From the NCBI GenBank assembly GCA_021769555.1, contig JAETSR010000001.1, positions 434,001 to 498,000 of the forward strand: a stretch of 64,000 nt of DNA, written 5' to 3'. The position numbers were made by a program, and so were the translations under genes. Shown here in pieces: positions 41,688-49,894 of the stretch. The DNA is from Clostridiaceae bacterium (GTDB lineage Bacteria > Bacillota > Clostridia > Oscillospirales > Acutalibacteraceae). Below the pieces are notes generated by a model. That model searched no databases. It had not been told where the DNA came from and was given only the letters and a program-made list of their open reading frames with translations. Each line of letters starts with the position of its first letter. The first letter of the stretch is position 1.

Positions 41688-43515
41688 CACTGCTCTCTCC
41701 TTTCGCTCCAAGAGGATTTTTGCGGTAATAGGCGCTCTGAATCTCATACAGCTCGTAATATCTCCCCCGCCGGTCCAGCAGCTCCTGATGGGTCCCGGCC
41801 TCGGTTATACTGCCGTCTTCCAGCAGCAGCACCACGTCACAGAAGCGTGTGCTGGCAAGCCTGTGGGAGATATACAGGGAGGTCCTGCCCTTCGTAAGGC
41901 TGCCGTACTTCTCATAGAGCTCGGCCTCGGCTATGGGGTCCAGAGCGGCGGTGGGCTCGTCAAGCAAGATAATGGGGCCGTCCTTATAGAGCGCCCGGGC
42001 CAGCATGAGCTTCTGGGTCTCGCCTCCGGAGAAATCCACGCCGTCGTGCCAGATGTACTTCATCATCTTGGTGTCAAGGCCCTTGGGCAGTTCATCTACA
42101 CGCTCTGAAAGCCCGGAGAGCTCAAGGCATGCCTTCACGCGTTCAATGTCCGGCTCATCGCTGAGGGCTATGTTTTTCGCCAGGGTATAGGGCCGCACGG
42201 AGGACTCCTGGAACACCGCCGAGAACAGGCCGTAGTATTCCTCCCTGTTAAACTCCGTGATGGGAATGCCGTTTAGCAGCACCCGCCCCTCAGTGGGGTC
42301 ATAGAGGCCGCAGAGCAGCTTCACTAAGGTGGACTTGCCCGCGCCGTTGAGCCCCACCAGCGCGGCCTTCTGCCCACTCTTTAGGGTGAGGCACAGGTCG
42401 TGTATGGTGTCCTTCTCCCCGCCGGGATAGCGGTATGACACATGCTCAAGGGTCAGCTCCCAGCGCCCGTCCCGGGGAATGGGCCGCCCGCCCTCCCGCC
42501 GGAACTCTTCGGGCCAGTCCAGCAGCTCCCGGATATTTGCAATTTCCAAATGGAACTTATAGAGGGTGGAAAACCTGGTCATAAAGTCCATGAGCTGCTG
42601 GGAGAAATTCCCCACAGCCGTAAAGTACAGCACAAAAGCGGCGGGGTCGATGGCCCCCGAGAGCACCTCATAGATAAGCCAGGCATAGGCCCCGCCCTCC
42701 CTCAGAAGGTTCATGAGCCCGTCCAGGGCGTCCGCGAAAAGCTGCACCCGGCCCTCCCGGTTGGCCCAGTCCGTGCGCAGCCTCGAGCAGCTTGTGAAAA
42801 TATCCCGGAGCCACTGGCTCATGCCGAACAGGCGCACGTCCTTTGCGTGCCGGTAATCCCCGGCCTGGGTGTAGATATAGTCGATTTTCCTCTCAAGGGG
42901 AATCCAGTTCTCCTGGTTTTTGAAGACCCAGTTATTGGCCGCCCGCCGCCCAAGGAAACTGATAAGGGCCAGCCCGGCGATGATAAGCAGCACCCAGGGG
43001 TTCAGGCTCCACAGTATCACGGCACAGGCTGTCAGGCTGAAGGCCGCCGTCAAAAGCCCCCGCATTACCCTGTAGCCCTCTTCGGCGGCGCAGTTATTGC
43101 TGTTTATCACCTGATAGCGTTTCCCGGCCGCGTTTAGAAAATCCTGGCTTTCGCCGTGAGGGTAGTCGGTGGTGATAAGCTTTATGTCGGCCATGGCCGA
43201 GAGGGCCTGCCGGGGCATTACCAGATACCGGCGCTCGGTGTAGGTGTCCGCCATTTTGCCAACGGTCCCGCAGAGAAGCATTAAAAGCGTCAGCAGGAGT
43301 ATCTCGGCGCAAAGGCGCTCGAAGCTGACCCCCGCCTCCAACAGCCAGATTACCCGGCTGGGGAGAATCATGGCAATAAGGGGCTGGGCCGTCTCCATGG
43401 CGATGGTTAAAGCGTACCAGGCGTACAGAGGGCGGGTCTCCTGCCAGGCCAGGCGCAGCAGGAAGGCGGTGTCGCCGGCCATGGAGTATTTTGGCTTTCG
43501 GTTTGGTTTATTCAT
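41668..43515 (-). CDS. ABC exporter half-transporter (first of pair)
   Basis: A 615-residue fused membrane/ATPase subunit. It has six helices, then Walker A VGLNGAGKSTLVKLL near residue 382, signature FSGGETQKLMLARALY, Walker B IILLDEPTAALDP and the switch YISHRLAS. There is no N-terminal C39 peptidase domain, so it does not cleave leader peptides. AAAGGAGCGAAAGCT gives the start. It follows the histidine kinase gene by 104 bases that hold an imperfect hairpin (43568-43602). Confidence 0.87.
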   Translation of the reverse strand: MNKPNRKPKYSMAGDTAFLLRLAWQETRPLYAWYALTIAMETAQPLIAMILPSRVIWLLEAGVSFERLCAEILLLTLLMLLCGTVGKMADTYTERRYLVMPRQALSAMADIKLITTDYPHGESQDFLNAAGKRYQVINSNNCAAEEGYRVMRGLLTAAFSLTACAVILWSLNPWVLLIIAGLALISFLGRRAANNWVFKNQENWIPLERKIDYIYTQAGDYRHAKDVRLFGMSQWLRDIFTSCSRLRTDWANREGRVQLFADALDGLMNLLREGGAYAWLIYEVLSGAIDPAAFVLYFTAVGNFSQQLMDFMTRFSTLYKFHLEIANIRELLDWPEEFRREGGRPIPRDGRWELTLEHVSYRYPGGEKDTIHDLCLTLKSGQKAALVGLNGAGKSTLVKLLCGLYDPTEGRVLLNGIPITEFNREEYYGLFSAVFQESSVRPYTLAKNIALSDEPDIERVKACLELSGLSERVDELPKGLDTKMMKYIWHDGVDFSGGETQKLMLARALYKDGPIILLDEPTAALDPIAEAELYEKYGSLTKGRTSLYISHRLASTRFCDVVLLLEDGSITEAGTHQELLDRRGRYYELYEIQSAYYRKNPLGAKGESSDEEEIG

Positions 43516-43567
43516 AGCTTTCGCTCCTTTCGCCCATACTCTAGCATATTTTCCCGGGAAAAAGTAA

Positions 43568-43602
43568 ATTCGTGCACGAGCGGCAGCCTCTCGAGCACGA
43601 AT
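43568..43602. repeat. Inverted repeat between kinase and ABC genes
   Basis: ATTCGTGC (43568-43575) and GCACGAAT (43595-43602) are exact complements, and the inner CGAG/CTCG bases extend the stem. It could attenuate transcription between the kinase and the transporter, or be an operator. Confidence 0.45.
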
Positions 43603-43619
43603 GGCAGTGATTATATGTG

Positions 43620-44372
43620 TCAGTCCAGCGGCAGCATGACCTCCGTCGCGAACACGCCCTCCTCCTGCTGGCGGTTCACATACCCGCCGCAGAGCTTCGC
43701 CGCCCGGTCTATCTGGGACAGGCCGAAGCCGTGGCGGGCAAGCCGCTCCCTTCCGGGCTTAGAGGAGACATACCGCCCGCCCTCGCGTTTTGCGAGCCCC
43801 GGCGCGGAGTTGGTTACATTGACATAGAGCTGCCCCTTCATGGGGGCGATATACACCCGGATAAACCGCTCCTCCTTGTCCTCTATCCGCATACAGGCCT
43901 CCATGGCGTTGTCCAGAAGGTTGCCGAGAATCGTGCACAGGCTCACGTCCGGAATGGAGGAGGCGGCAGGGACCACGGCCGTGACCTTTACCGCTGTTCC
44001 CTTAGCCTCAGCCAGGGACAGCTTGCTGTTCAGTATGGCGTCGGCCATCACATTGCCGGTGCGCAGCACGTTGTCAACCTGCTCAAAGCTCTGGCCCAAA
44101 TCCCTGAGGTATTTCTTCAATTCCTCAAGCCGGTTCAAATCAAGATATGCCTCCATGGTCTGGGCATGGTTGCGCAGGTCGTGGCGCATACCGCGAATCT
44201 GGCCGTACAGGTTCTCAACCTCGCCCACCTGCCGGGCCAGCAGGTCGTTTTGAAAGTATTCCAGCCGTTTGGCGGTGGAGCGCTGCGTGAGCAGATATGT
44301 CAGAAAGCTCACGCCCCCAAGCGCCAGGAGCGCCGAAAGGCCGATAAAAGCGTAGAGCAGCCAGGGCTTCAC
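43620..44372 (-). CDS. GHKL-type sensor histidine kinase, AgrC-like, no sensor domain
   Basis: A 250-residue kinase with a single N-terminal helix (about 5-28), a short coiled region, the phospho-acceptor His in GMRHDLRNHAQTMEAYL near residue 65, the N box LLDNAMEAC and the G box GFGLSQIDRAAKLCGG. The usual AgrC multi-helix sensor is missing, so it may sense through a partner, perhaps the ABC exporter. I chose GTG at 44372, which overlaps the regulator stop (GTGA) and has GGAGG a few bases upstream; the long upstream reading frame lies inside the regulator gene. Confidence 0.85.
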   Translation of the reverse strand: MKPWLLYAFIGLSALLALGGVSFLTYLLTQRSTAKRLEYFQNDLLARQVGEVENLYGQIRGMRHDLRNHAQTMEAYLDLNRLEELKKYLRDLGQSFEQVDNVLRTGNVMADAILNSKLSLAEAKGTAVKVTAVVPAASSIPDVSLCTILGNLLDNAMEACMRIEDKEERFIRVYIAPMKGQLYVNVTNSAPGLAKREGGRYVSSKPGRERLARHGFGLSQIDRAAKLCGGYVNRQQEEGVFATEVMLPLD

Positions 44373-45100
44373 TGCCGCGCCTCCTCTCCGCCGTCCCGTC
44401 GGTAAAATGCTGTAAAGGCGGCGCTCACCTGCCCGAAAAGCCGTCGGCTGACGGGTATCAAAAGGCCGCTGTCCAGCACAAGCTGTTCCCTGCCGAGCCT
44501 CCGGACATGCCTGAGGCCTGCCATGTAGGAGCGGTGGCACTGGACAAAATCCTCCGCAGGGAGCTGCCCGGCAAGCTCCCTGAAGCCGGCCCTTACCTCC
44601 ACCGAGCGGCCGTCCGCCAATGTCAGCCGCGTATGGTGGCCCGCCGCCTCCAGCGCCGCCAGCTCCCTCTGAGGCAGGCGCAGCGCCTCCCCGTCCACAG
44701 CGTCCACAAGCAGCTCCGGACCCTGCCCCGCCCGCTGAAGGGCCCTGTCAAGGCAGGCACAGAGCTTATCCCGGTCCACAGGCTTCAAAAGATAGTGCAG
44801 CGCCTCCACCTCGAAGCCTTCGGACATATAGTCCCCGAAGCCGGTAATAAACACAATAGGCAGGGCTGAGCCCTCCCCGCGGAGCCGCCGGGCCAGGGCC
44901 ATGCCGTCTATTCCGTCCATCTGGATGTCCAGCAGCAGGGCGTCCCATGCCTTGTCCTCATCCCAGGCAAAAAGGAAAGCCTCGCCGCTTGGGAAGACGG
45001 AGATTTCCACAGGCTCGTGACGCGCGCGGCCCCAGCCGCTGACATAACCGCACAGCAAATCAGCCTGCAAATGCTCATCGTCGCAAACTGCAATCCGCAT
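44369..45100 (-). CDS. LytTR-type response regulator, AgrA-like
   Basis: A 243-residue regulator: receiver domain (1-120; acidic pocket DDE near 7-9, phospho-Asp in LLDIQMDGIDG, Lys in LLKPVDR), then a LytTR DNA-binding domain (about 135-235, with EAAGHHTRLTLADG and QCHRSYMAGLRHVRRL). It starts the minus-strand operon regulator-kinase-ABC-ABC and probably controls it. The promoter is at 45126-45155. Confidence 0.9.
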   Translation of the reverse strand: MRIAVCDDEHLQADLLCGYVSGWGRARHEPVEISVFPSGEAFLFAWDEDKAWDALLLDIQMDGIDGMALARRLRGEGSALPIVFITGFGDYMSEGFEVEALHYLLKPVDRDKLCACLDRALQRAGQGPELLVDAVDGEALRLPQRELAALEAAGHHTRLTLADGRSVEVRAGFRELAGQLPAEDFVQCHRSYMAGLRHVRRLGREQLVLDSGLLIPVSRRLFGQVSAAFTAFYRRDGGEEARQ

Positions 45101-45125
45101 TGGGCCATCTCCTTCCGTTTTTATA

Positions 45126-45155
45126 ATAATAGCACCGAAGGGGAGGGGATGTCAA
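45126..45155 (-). promoter_or_regulatory. Promoter of the AgrA-like operon
   Basis: On the minus strand TTGACA (45150-45155), an 18-base spacer and TATTAT (45126-45131). No clear LytTR direct repeats were seen by eye. The following 45156-45309 stretch shows no gene. Confidence 0.65.
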
Positions 45156-45309
45156 TCATTTAAAAACCCTGTCTCTTTTTTCCCTGGCCCAGGAACCCGA
45201 TGGCGTCAGGCTGTCGAACAGGAGCATCCCGCTCCCAATAGAGTACCATGTTAAAAAAGCATAGCGCCAGCCATACGCTTTAAGCATAGAAAGCAATAAC
45301 CAAGAAGTA

Positions 45310-45339
45310 TTGGACATCGAGTTCCGCAGCATTTATAAT
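45310..45339 (+). promoter_or_regulatory. Promoter of the exported-flavodoxin cluster
   Basis: TTGGAC (45310-45315), an 18-base spacer and TATAAT (45334-45339). It lies 32 bases before the first gene, which has AAAGGAGAATCACC as ribosome site. Confidence 0.6.
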
Positions 45340-45370
45340 AAAACCAGACCAATCAGAAAGGAGAATCACC

Positions 45371-46885
45371 TTGAAACGAATATGCCTGATTTTAGCCGCC
45401 CTTACGCTGCTGCTTCTGTCATCCTGCGGACAGGAAGGCGCGCTTATGAGCTCGGCTACAGAAAGCACTATATCCAGTTCAGCGGCGGAGCCAACGCCCG
45501 AAGCAAGTAAAATATTCGAGAATGAATCTCAGCTGGAAAGCAAGGAAGAAATGGAGGAAAAACCAGTGGATATGCCTGCACCTGAAAATTTTGTACTGAT
45601 TTCCGGCGGTGAGTTCCAGATGGGCAGCCCGGACACCGAAGCCTGGAGGGGCACGGACGAGACCCGGCACACAGTCACCGTCAGCGGCTTCTACATGAGC
45701 ACCTGCGAACTGACCCAGGCCGAGTACCAGGCCGTCATGGGCGAGAATCCCAGCAGCTTTGCCGGCGATAATCTGCCGGTGGAGAACTTCTCCTGGCTGG
45801 ACGCAGTGAATTACTGCAATGCCCGAAGTGAGCAAGAGGGACGCACACCGGCTTACATCATCGACGGCGAAAACGTGACCTGGAACCGCGCAGCCAACGG
45901 CTACCGCCTGCCCACAGAGGCCGAGTGGGAGTACGCCTGCCGGGCGGGCACAGAAACGCCCTTCTACATGGAGAACTCCCCCAGCGCCGATGACGCTAAC
46001 TACTACGGCCACTACCCTTACCAGATTGAGGAAAACTACTTCTCCCAGGGCAATCTCACCGTCCAGCCCGGGGAGTACCGGGGCGAGACTCTGCCGGTGG
46101 GCAGCTTCGAGCCGAACCCCTTTGGCCTCTACGATATGCACGGCAACGTGAGCGAGTGGGTTTGGGATTTCTATAGTGCTTACTCTACGGAACCACAGAC
46201 CGACCCCACCGGCCCGGAGACCGGCACCCTGCGGGTCTACCGCGGGGGCGGCTGGAACGACTTCGGCAAGAATTTGCGCTCGGCTTACCGGGCGACCTTG
46301 GCCCAGGACAAGTCCAGCTTTAACCTGGGGCTGCGGCTGGTGCTGAACGCAGGGGCGGGTACCGGCAGCGCAGTGACTTCCGCTGCCGGGAAACAGGCCG
46401 AAAGCGGCGGGAAGGTGCTGATTGCCTACTTCTCCTGGAGCGGCAATACACGTGGTATAGCCGATGAAATACAGTCTCAGACCGGTGCGGACATTTTTGA
46501 GATAACCCCGGTGACGCCCTATTCCAGCGACTACAACACCGTGCTGGACGAGGCACAGCGCGACCAGAACCAGCAGGCCCGCCCGGAGCTTGCCAACCAT
46601 GTGGAGGACATGGCACAGTATGACACCATCCTTTTGGGTTACCCCAACTGGTGGGCCTCCATCCCCATGCCGGTAGCCACTTTCCTGGAGGAATACGATT
46701 TTACTGGAAAGACCATCGTACCCTTCTGCTCCCACGGCGGCGGGCGGTTCGGACAAAGTTTGACGGCTATAGCAAAGTTGGCCCCGGACGCGGTCATTGG
46801 CGAAGGGCTGTCGGTACACTATTCCGGCGGGGCAGGCATGCCGGATGATGTAGCAGCATGGCTGAACACAAACAGTATTGATTAG
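45371..46885 (+). CDS. Lipoprotein with SUMF1/FGE-like domain fused to flavodoxin
   Basis: A 504-residue exported protein. The type II signal peptide ends at the lipobox LLSSC (Cys19), then a Ser/Glu linker leads to a formylglycine-generating-enzyme-like (SUMF1) domain (about 72-325: FVLISGGEFQMGSPDTEAW, YRLPTEAEWEYACRAGTE, GLYDMHGNVSEWVWDF, VYRGGGWND). The C-terminal end reads FNLGLRLVLN, without the Cys pair of true FGE, so sulfatase activation is unlikely. A flavodoxin domain follows (about 350-504: VLIAYFSWSGNTRGIADEI with the FMN phosphate loop, then LLGYPNWWASIP). The TTG start has AAAGGAG upstream. This fusion is unusual; a role in surface redox chemistry is inference. Confidence 0.85.
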   Translation: MKRICLILAALTLLLLSSCGQEGALMSSATESTISSSAAEPTPEASKIFENESQLESKEEMEEKPVDMPAPENFVLISGGEFQMGSPDTEAWRGTDETRHTVTVSGFYMSTCELTQAEYQAVMGENPSSFAGDNLPVENFSWLDAVNYCNARSEQEGRTPAYIIDGENVTWNRAANGYRLPTEAEWEYACRAGTETPFYMENSPSADDANYYGHYPYQIEENYFSQGNLTVQPGEYRGETLPVGSFEPNPFGLYDMHGNVSEWVWDFYSAYSTEPQTDPTGPETGTLRVYRGGGWNDFGKNLRSAYRATLAQDKSSFNLGLRLVLNAGAGTGSAVTSAAGKQAESGGKVLIAYFSWSGNTRGIADEIQSQTGADIFEITPVTPYSSDYNTVLDEAQRDQNQQARPELANHVEDMAQYDTILLGYPNWWASIPMPVATFLEEYDFTGKTIVPFCSHGGGRFGQSLTAIAKLAPDAVIGEGLSVHYSGGAGMPDDVAAWLNTNSID

Positions 46886-46899
46886 GAGGAAATCAAAAA

Positions 46900-48021
46900 A
46901 TGCACAGAAAAGTTATCTCTTTGATTTTGAGCGTCCTACTTGTGATTTGCAGCGCTTTGCCCGCCCAGGCGGCAGTAAGCGACACCGGCTTTGCCGACGT
47001 AAGCGCCAGCGCATGGTACGTCGAGGCGGTCACATACTGCCGGGATAACGGCCTCATGAGCGGCACCGGCAATAACAATTTCTCCCCGGACAGTACTGCA
47101 AACCGCGCCATGCTGGTGTCGGTACTGTACCGGCAGGCGGGAAGCCCGGCAGTAACAAGCACTTCAAACTTTACCGACGTACCCGCCAACGCCTACTATA
47201 AAACCGCCGTGGACTGGGGCGCTTCCACCGGCCTAGTGAGCGGCTATGGCAGCGGACGCTTTGGCTCGAATGACCCGGTCACCCGGCAGGATTTGGCCTC
47301 TTTTCTGTGGCGCGCCGAGGGCCGTCCCACACCGGGACAGACCCAGGCTTTCGCCGACGCGAACCTGATTGCGGACTACGCCGTTTCCGCCGTAAATTGG
47401 GCGCGTGAGAAAGGCATTATCAGCGGCAAAGGCGGCAACCGCTTCGACCCCAGGGGCCACGCCACCCGCGCGGAGATGGCGGCAATGCTCATGCGCTGGG
47501 TGCAGGGCAAGGGGGAAACGCCCTCTCCGGCTCCCGGCCAGGGCAAGACGCTGATTGCCTACTTCTCCTGCACCAACAACACAGAGAACATCGCCAACCA
47601 CATCAAGTCCGCTTTGCCCGGCGCCGACCTCTACGAAATCACCCCCCAGCAGCCCTACACCAGCGCCGACCTGAACTACAATAACAGCGACAGCCGCGCC
47701 AACCGTGAACAGAACGACCCAGCCGCCCGCCCCGCCATATCCGGTTCTGTTTCAGATATGAGCCAGTATGACGTGGTGTTTATCGGCTACCCAATCTGGT
47801 GGGGGCAGGCCCCGAAAATCATCAGCACTTTCCTGGAAAGCTATGACTTCTCCGGCAAGACCATCATCCCCTTCTGCACCTCCGGCAGCAGTCCCATCGG
47901 CTCAAGCGCCACAAATCTGCACAGCTTGGCCCCCAGCGCCGGCTGGAAAGACGGCAGGCGTTTCAGCGGCAGCGCGGCTCAGGCTGACGTGCAGGGATGG
48001 GTGAATAGCCATAGCTTTTGA
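46900..48021 (+). CDS. S-layer-anchored flavodoxin (SLH x3 plus flavodoxin)
   Basis: A 373-residue exported protein. A Sec signal peptide (cleavage likely after AQA, residue 24) is followed by three S-layer homology motifs (about 28-72, 88-132 and 148-190; note ANRAMLVSVLYRQAG, TRQDLASFLWRAEG and TRAEMAAMLMRWVQG), which normally bind pyruvylated wall polymer. A short Pro linker leads to a flavodoxin domain (about 212-373: LIAYFSCTNNTENIANHI, FIGYPIWWGQAP). The FMN loop Ser-Trp-Ser-Gly of its neighbours reads SCTNNT here. It begins 15 bases after the first flavodoxin lipoprotein. Confidence 0.87.
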   Translation: MHRKVISLILSVLLVICSALPAQAAVSDTGFADVSASAWYVEAVTYCRDNGLMSGTGNNNFSPDSTANRAMLVSVLYRQAGSPAVTSTSNFTDVPANAYYKTAVDWGASTGLVSGYGSGRFGSNDPVTRQDLASFLWRAEGRPTPGQTQAFADANLIADYAVSAVNWAREKGIISGKGGNRFDPRGHATRAEMAAMLMRWVQGKGETPSPAPGQGKTLIAYFSCTNNTENIANHIKSALPGADLYEITPQQPYTSADLNYNNSDSRANREQNDPAARPAISGSVSDMSQYDVVFIGYPIWWGQAPKIISTFLESYDFSGKTIIPFCTSGSSPIGSSATNLHSLAPSAGWKDGRRFSGSAAQADVQGWVNSHSF

Positions 48022-48053
48022 GCATAGATAGAAGAATAAGAGAGGTAAAGACC

Positions 48054-48308
48054 ATGACCATGCGCGACCTTGACCAGCTGAGCCTTATGCTTACCCTGCA
48101 GGATATTGGCTTTCAGAGCGGGCAGATTGAGCAGTATATGCGCCTGATGAACGCCGAGAACAGCGGCCCACAGCGGCTGATTATGCTGGACGCCAAGCGG
48201 CGGGAAATGCTGGAACAGCTCCATCTGAAAGAAAAGCAGTTAGACCGCCTGGATTTCCTGCGGTATGAAATCACCGGCCCCGCGCCGAAGAAAGGAAGAA
48301 AATCATGA
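48054..48308 (+). CDS. MerR-like effector-region protein lacking the DNA-binding domain
   Basis: An 84-residue helical protein resembling the C-terminal part of MerR regulators (LMLTLQDIGFQSGQIEQYMRLM, split here as two helices, then KRREMLEQLHLKEKQLDRLDFLRYEI). No helix-turn-helix precedes it: the upstream sequence to 48018 is short and non-homologous. It may be a remnant or a small dimerising modulator. ATG at 48054 has AGAGGTAAAG upstream, and its stop overlaps the next gene (ATGATGA), so it is probably translated. Confidence 0.6.
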   Translation: MTMRDLDQLSLMLTLQDIGFQSGQIEQYMRLMNAENSGPQRLIMLDAKRREMLEQLHLKEKQLDRLDFLRYEITGPAPKKGRKS

Positions 48309-48997
48309 TGAAAAAGCTCAGTGTTTTGTTATCACTTTGTTTGCTGCTCGGCCTGACCGGCTGCGGCGGCACAGCACCGTCCCGGGCAGAGGAGGACGGC
48401 GCGCCTTCCCTGACCACTGCCCCGGAGCCCACGCCGGAACCCACCGCCACACCCGAGCCAACCGCCACAGCGGAGGCAGCTCAATCGCCTGCACCTGAAT
48501 CTTCCGAAGAACCGGCAGAGCCCCAGGGCGGCAAGTCCCTGGTGGTGTACTTCTCCTGGTCGGGCAATACGGAACAGGTGGCGCTGGAGATTGCCGGGCA
48601 GACCGGGGCGGAGGTGTTCAAAATCGAGCCGGAAACGCCCTACACCACCGACTACGACGAGATGCTGGACATAGCCCAAACCGAACAGCGCGAGAGCGCC
48701 AGGCCCGCTATCAGCGGCGAGCTGCCCGGCCTTGACGGCGTGGACACCGTCTACCTGGGCTACCCCAACTGGTGGGGCGATATGCCCATGATACTCTACT
48801 CCTACCTGGACGCCGCCGACCTTACCGGCAAAACGGTCTGCCCCTTCGTCACCAGCGGCGGCAGCGGGCTGTCCGGCACGGTGGGGACAATCCGGGAGAT
48901 GGAGCCGGGGGCCACTGTTACAGAGGGGCTTTCTTTGGGCAGCGGGGAGGCTGCAAGCTGTGGGGACGCTGTGGCGGCGTGGCTTACTGAGATTTGA
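48305..48997 (+). CDS. Flavodoxin-domain lipoprotein
   Basis: A 230-residue exported lipoprotein. The signal ends at the lipobox GLTGC (Cys20). It is followed by a linker of about 55 residues rich in Pro, Thr, Glu and Ala (repeats of the PEPT/TATPEPT kind) and a flavodoxin domain (about 77-230: LVVYFSWSGNTEQVALEI with the FMN loop, KIEPETPYTTDYDE, YLGYPNWWGDMP, FVTSGGSGLSGTVGTI). The linker suits projection through the cell wall. It overlaps the preceding gene by four bases. It is the third exported flavodoxin in a row. Confidence 0.88.
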   Translation: MMKKLSVLLSLCLLLGLTGCGGTAPSRAEEDGAPSLTTAPEPTPEPTATPEPTATAEAAQSPAPESSEEPAEPQGGKSLVVYFSWSGNTEQVALEIAGQTGAEVFKIEPETPYTTDYDEMLDIAQTEQRESARPAISGELPGLDGVDTVYLGYPNWWGDMPMILYSYLDAADLTGKTVCPFVTSGGSGLSGTVGTIREMEPGATVTEGLSLGSGEAASCGDAVAAWLTEI

Positions 48998-49027
48998 ACG
49001 AAACAATAAAATCAGGAGGAAGCTATC

Positions 49028-49855
49028 ATGACCCACGAACACATCAAGCTAAACGACGCGGAGCTAGTCACCTACATCCACGACAAGTCCGACCAGTGGG
49101 AGTTTCAGATACCCAAGCGACCCGCCGTTATCGTCATGCCGGGCGGGGCCTACTCTTTCCTGGCGGACAGCGAGAGCGAGCCTGTGGCCCTGACCTTCAT
49201 GAAAGAGGGCTGCAACACCTTTGTCCTGCGCTATTCTGTAGGCGACGCCTGCACCTACCCGAAGATTTTGGAGGAAGTTTCCCTGGCTGTCTGGGAGGTG
49301 CGCCGCCGGGCCGAGGAGTGGCACATCGACCCGGACGCTATTGTGGTGATGGGCTTCTCCGCCGGGGCCTGCCTGGCTGCCATGTCCGCCACCCAATGGA
49401 ACACCCCCGGTTTGGCAGAGCGTCTGGGTGTGCCCCCGGAGGGCATCAAGCCCAACGCCGCCGTTATCGGCTACGGCTGCTGGGACAATACCAATACCAT
49501 CCAGAAAGACCCCAAATTCTACAACCCCGGCGCGGCAAAAATTGCCAAGGACTGCACCCCGGAACTGGACTTCATCAACTACACCGGCCCCCATATGCCC
49601 CCGCTGTTCATCTGGCACAACCGCTACGACCAGTATGTCAACGCAGTAAACCCCATTATGATTGCGGGCAAGTGCCTGGAGCTTGACCTGCCCTTCGAGC
49701 TGCACCTGTTCCAGGGCGGGCCTCATGGGATGTCGGTGTGCAACACCCTCACAAGCTATGCCGGGAGCCACAGGCAAGACCGTATCGATAATCCCAATAT
49801 CGCCCACTGGGTGCCCATGTGCGCCAACTGGATAAACACTCTCTTTCACATTTAA
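49028..49855 (+). CDS. Alpha/beta hydrolase, acetyl-esterase-like
   Basis: A 275-residue alpha/beta hydrolase of the BD-FAE/esterase-lipase type. The oxyanion segment is VIVMPGGAYSFLA near residue 37 and the nucleophile elbow is GFSAGA near residue 118. The acid and His would be in WHNRYDQYV and QGGPHGMSV. There is no signal peptide. CAGGAGGAAGCTATC gives the ribosome site. The substrate is unknown; it lies in the same (+) cluster as the flavodoxins and the aldo/keto reductase, so a small esterified compound may be processed. Confidence 0.85.
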   Translation: MTHEHIKLNDAELVTYIHDKSDQWEFQIPKRPAVIVMPGGAYSFLADSESEPVALTFMKEGCNTFVLRYSVGDACTYPKILEEVSLAVWEVRRRAEEWHIDPDAIVVMGFSAGACLAAMSATQWNTPGLAERLGVPPEGIKPNAAVIGYGCWDNTNTIQKDPKFYNPGAAKIAKDCTPELDFINYTGPHMPPLFIWHNRYDQYVNAVNPIMIAGKCLELDLPFELHLFQGGPHGMSVCNTLTSYAGSHRQDRIDNPNIAHWVPMCANWINTLFHI

Positions 49856-49894
49856 CTTGGAAGATTTTATTATTATATTGAGGAGGACAACTGC

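Noticed and set aside
45371..46885. Sulfatase-activating formylglycine-generating enzyme
   Set aside because: The SUMF1 fold is present but the catalytic Cys pair is not, and no sulfatase gene is nearby.
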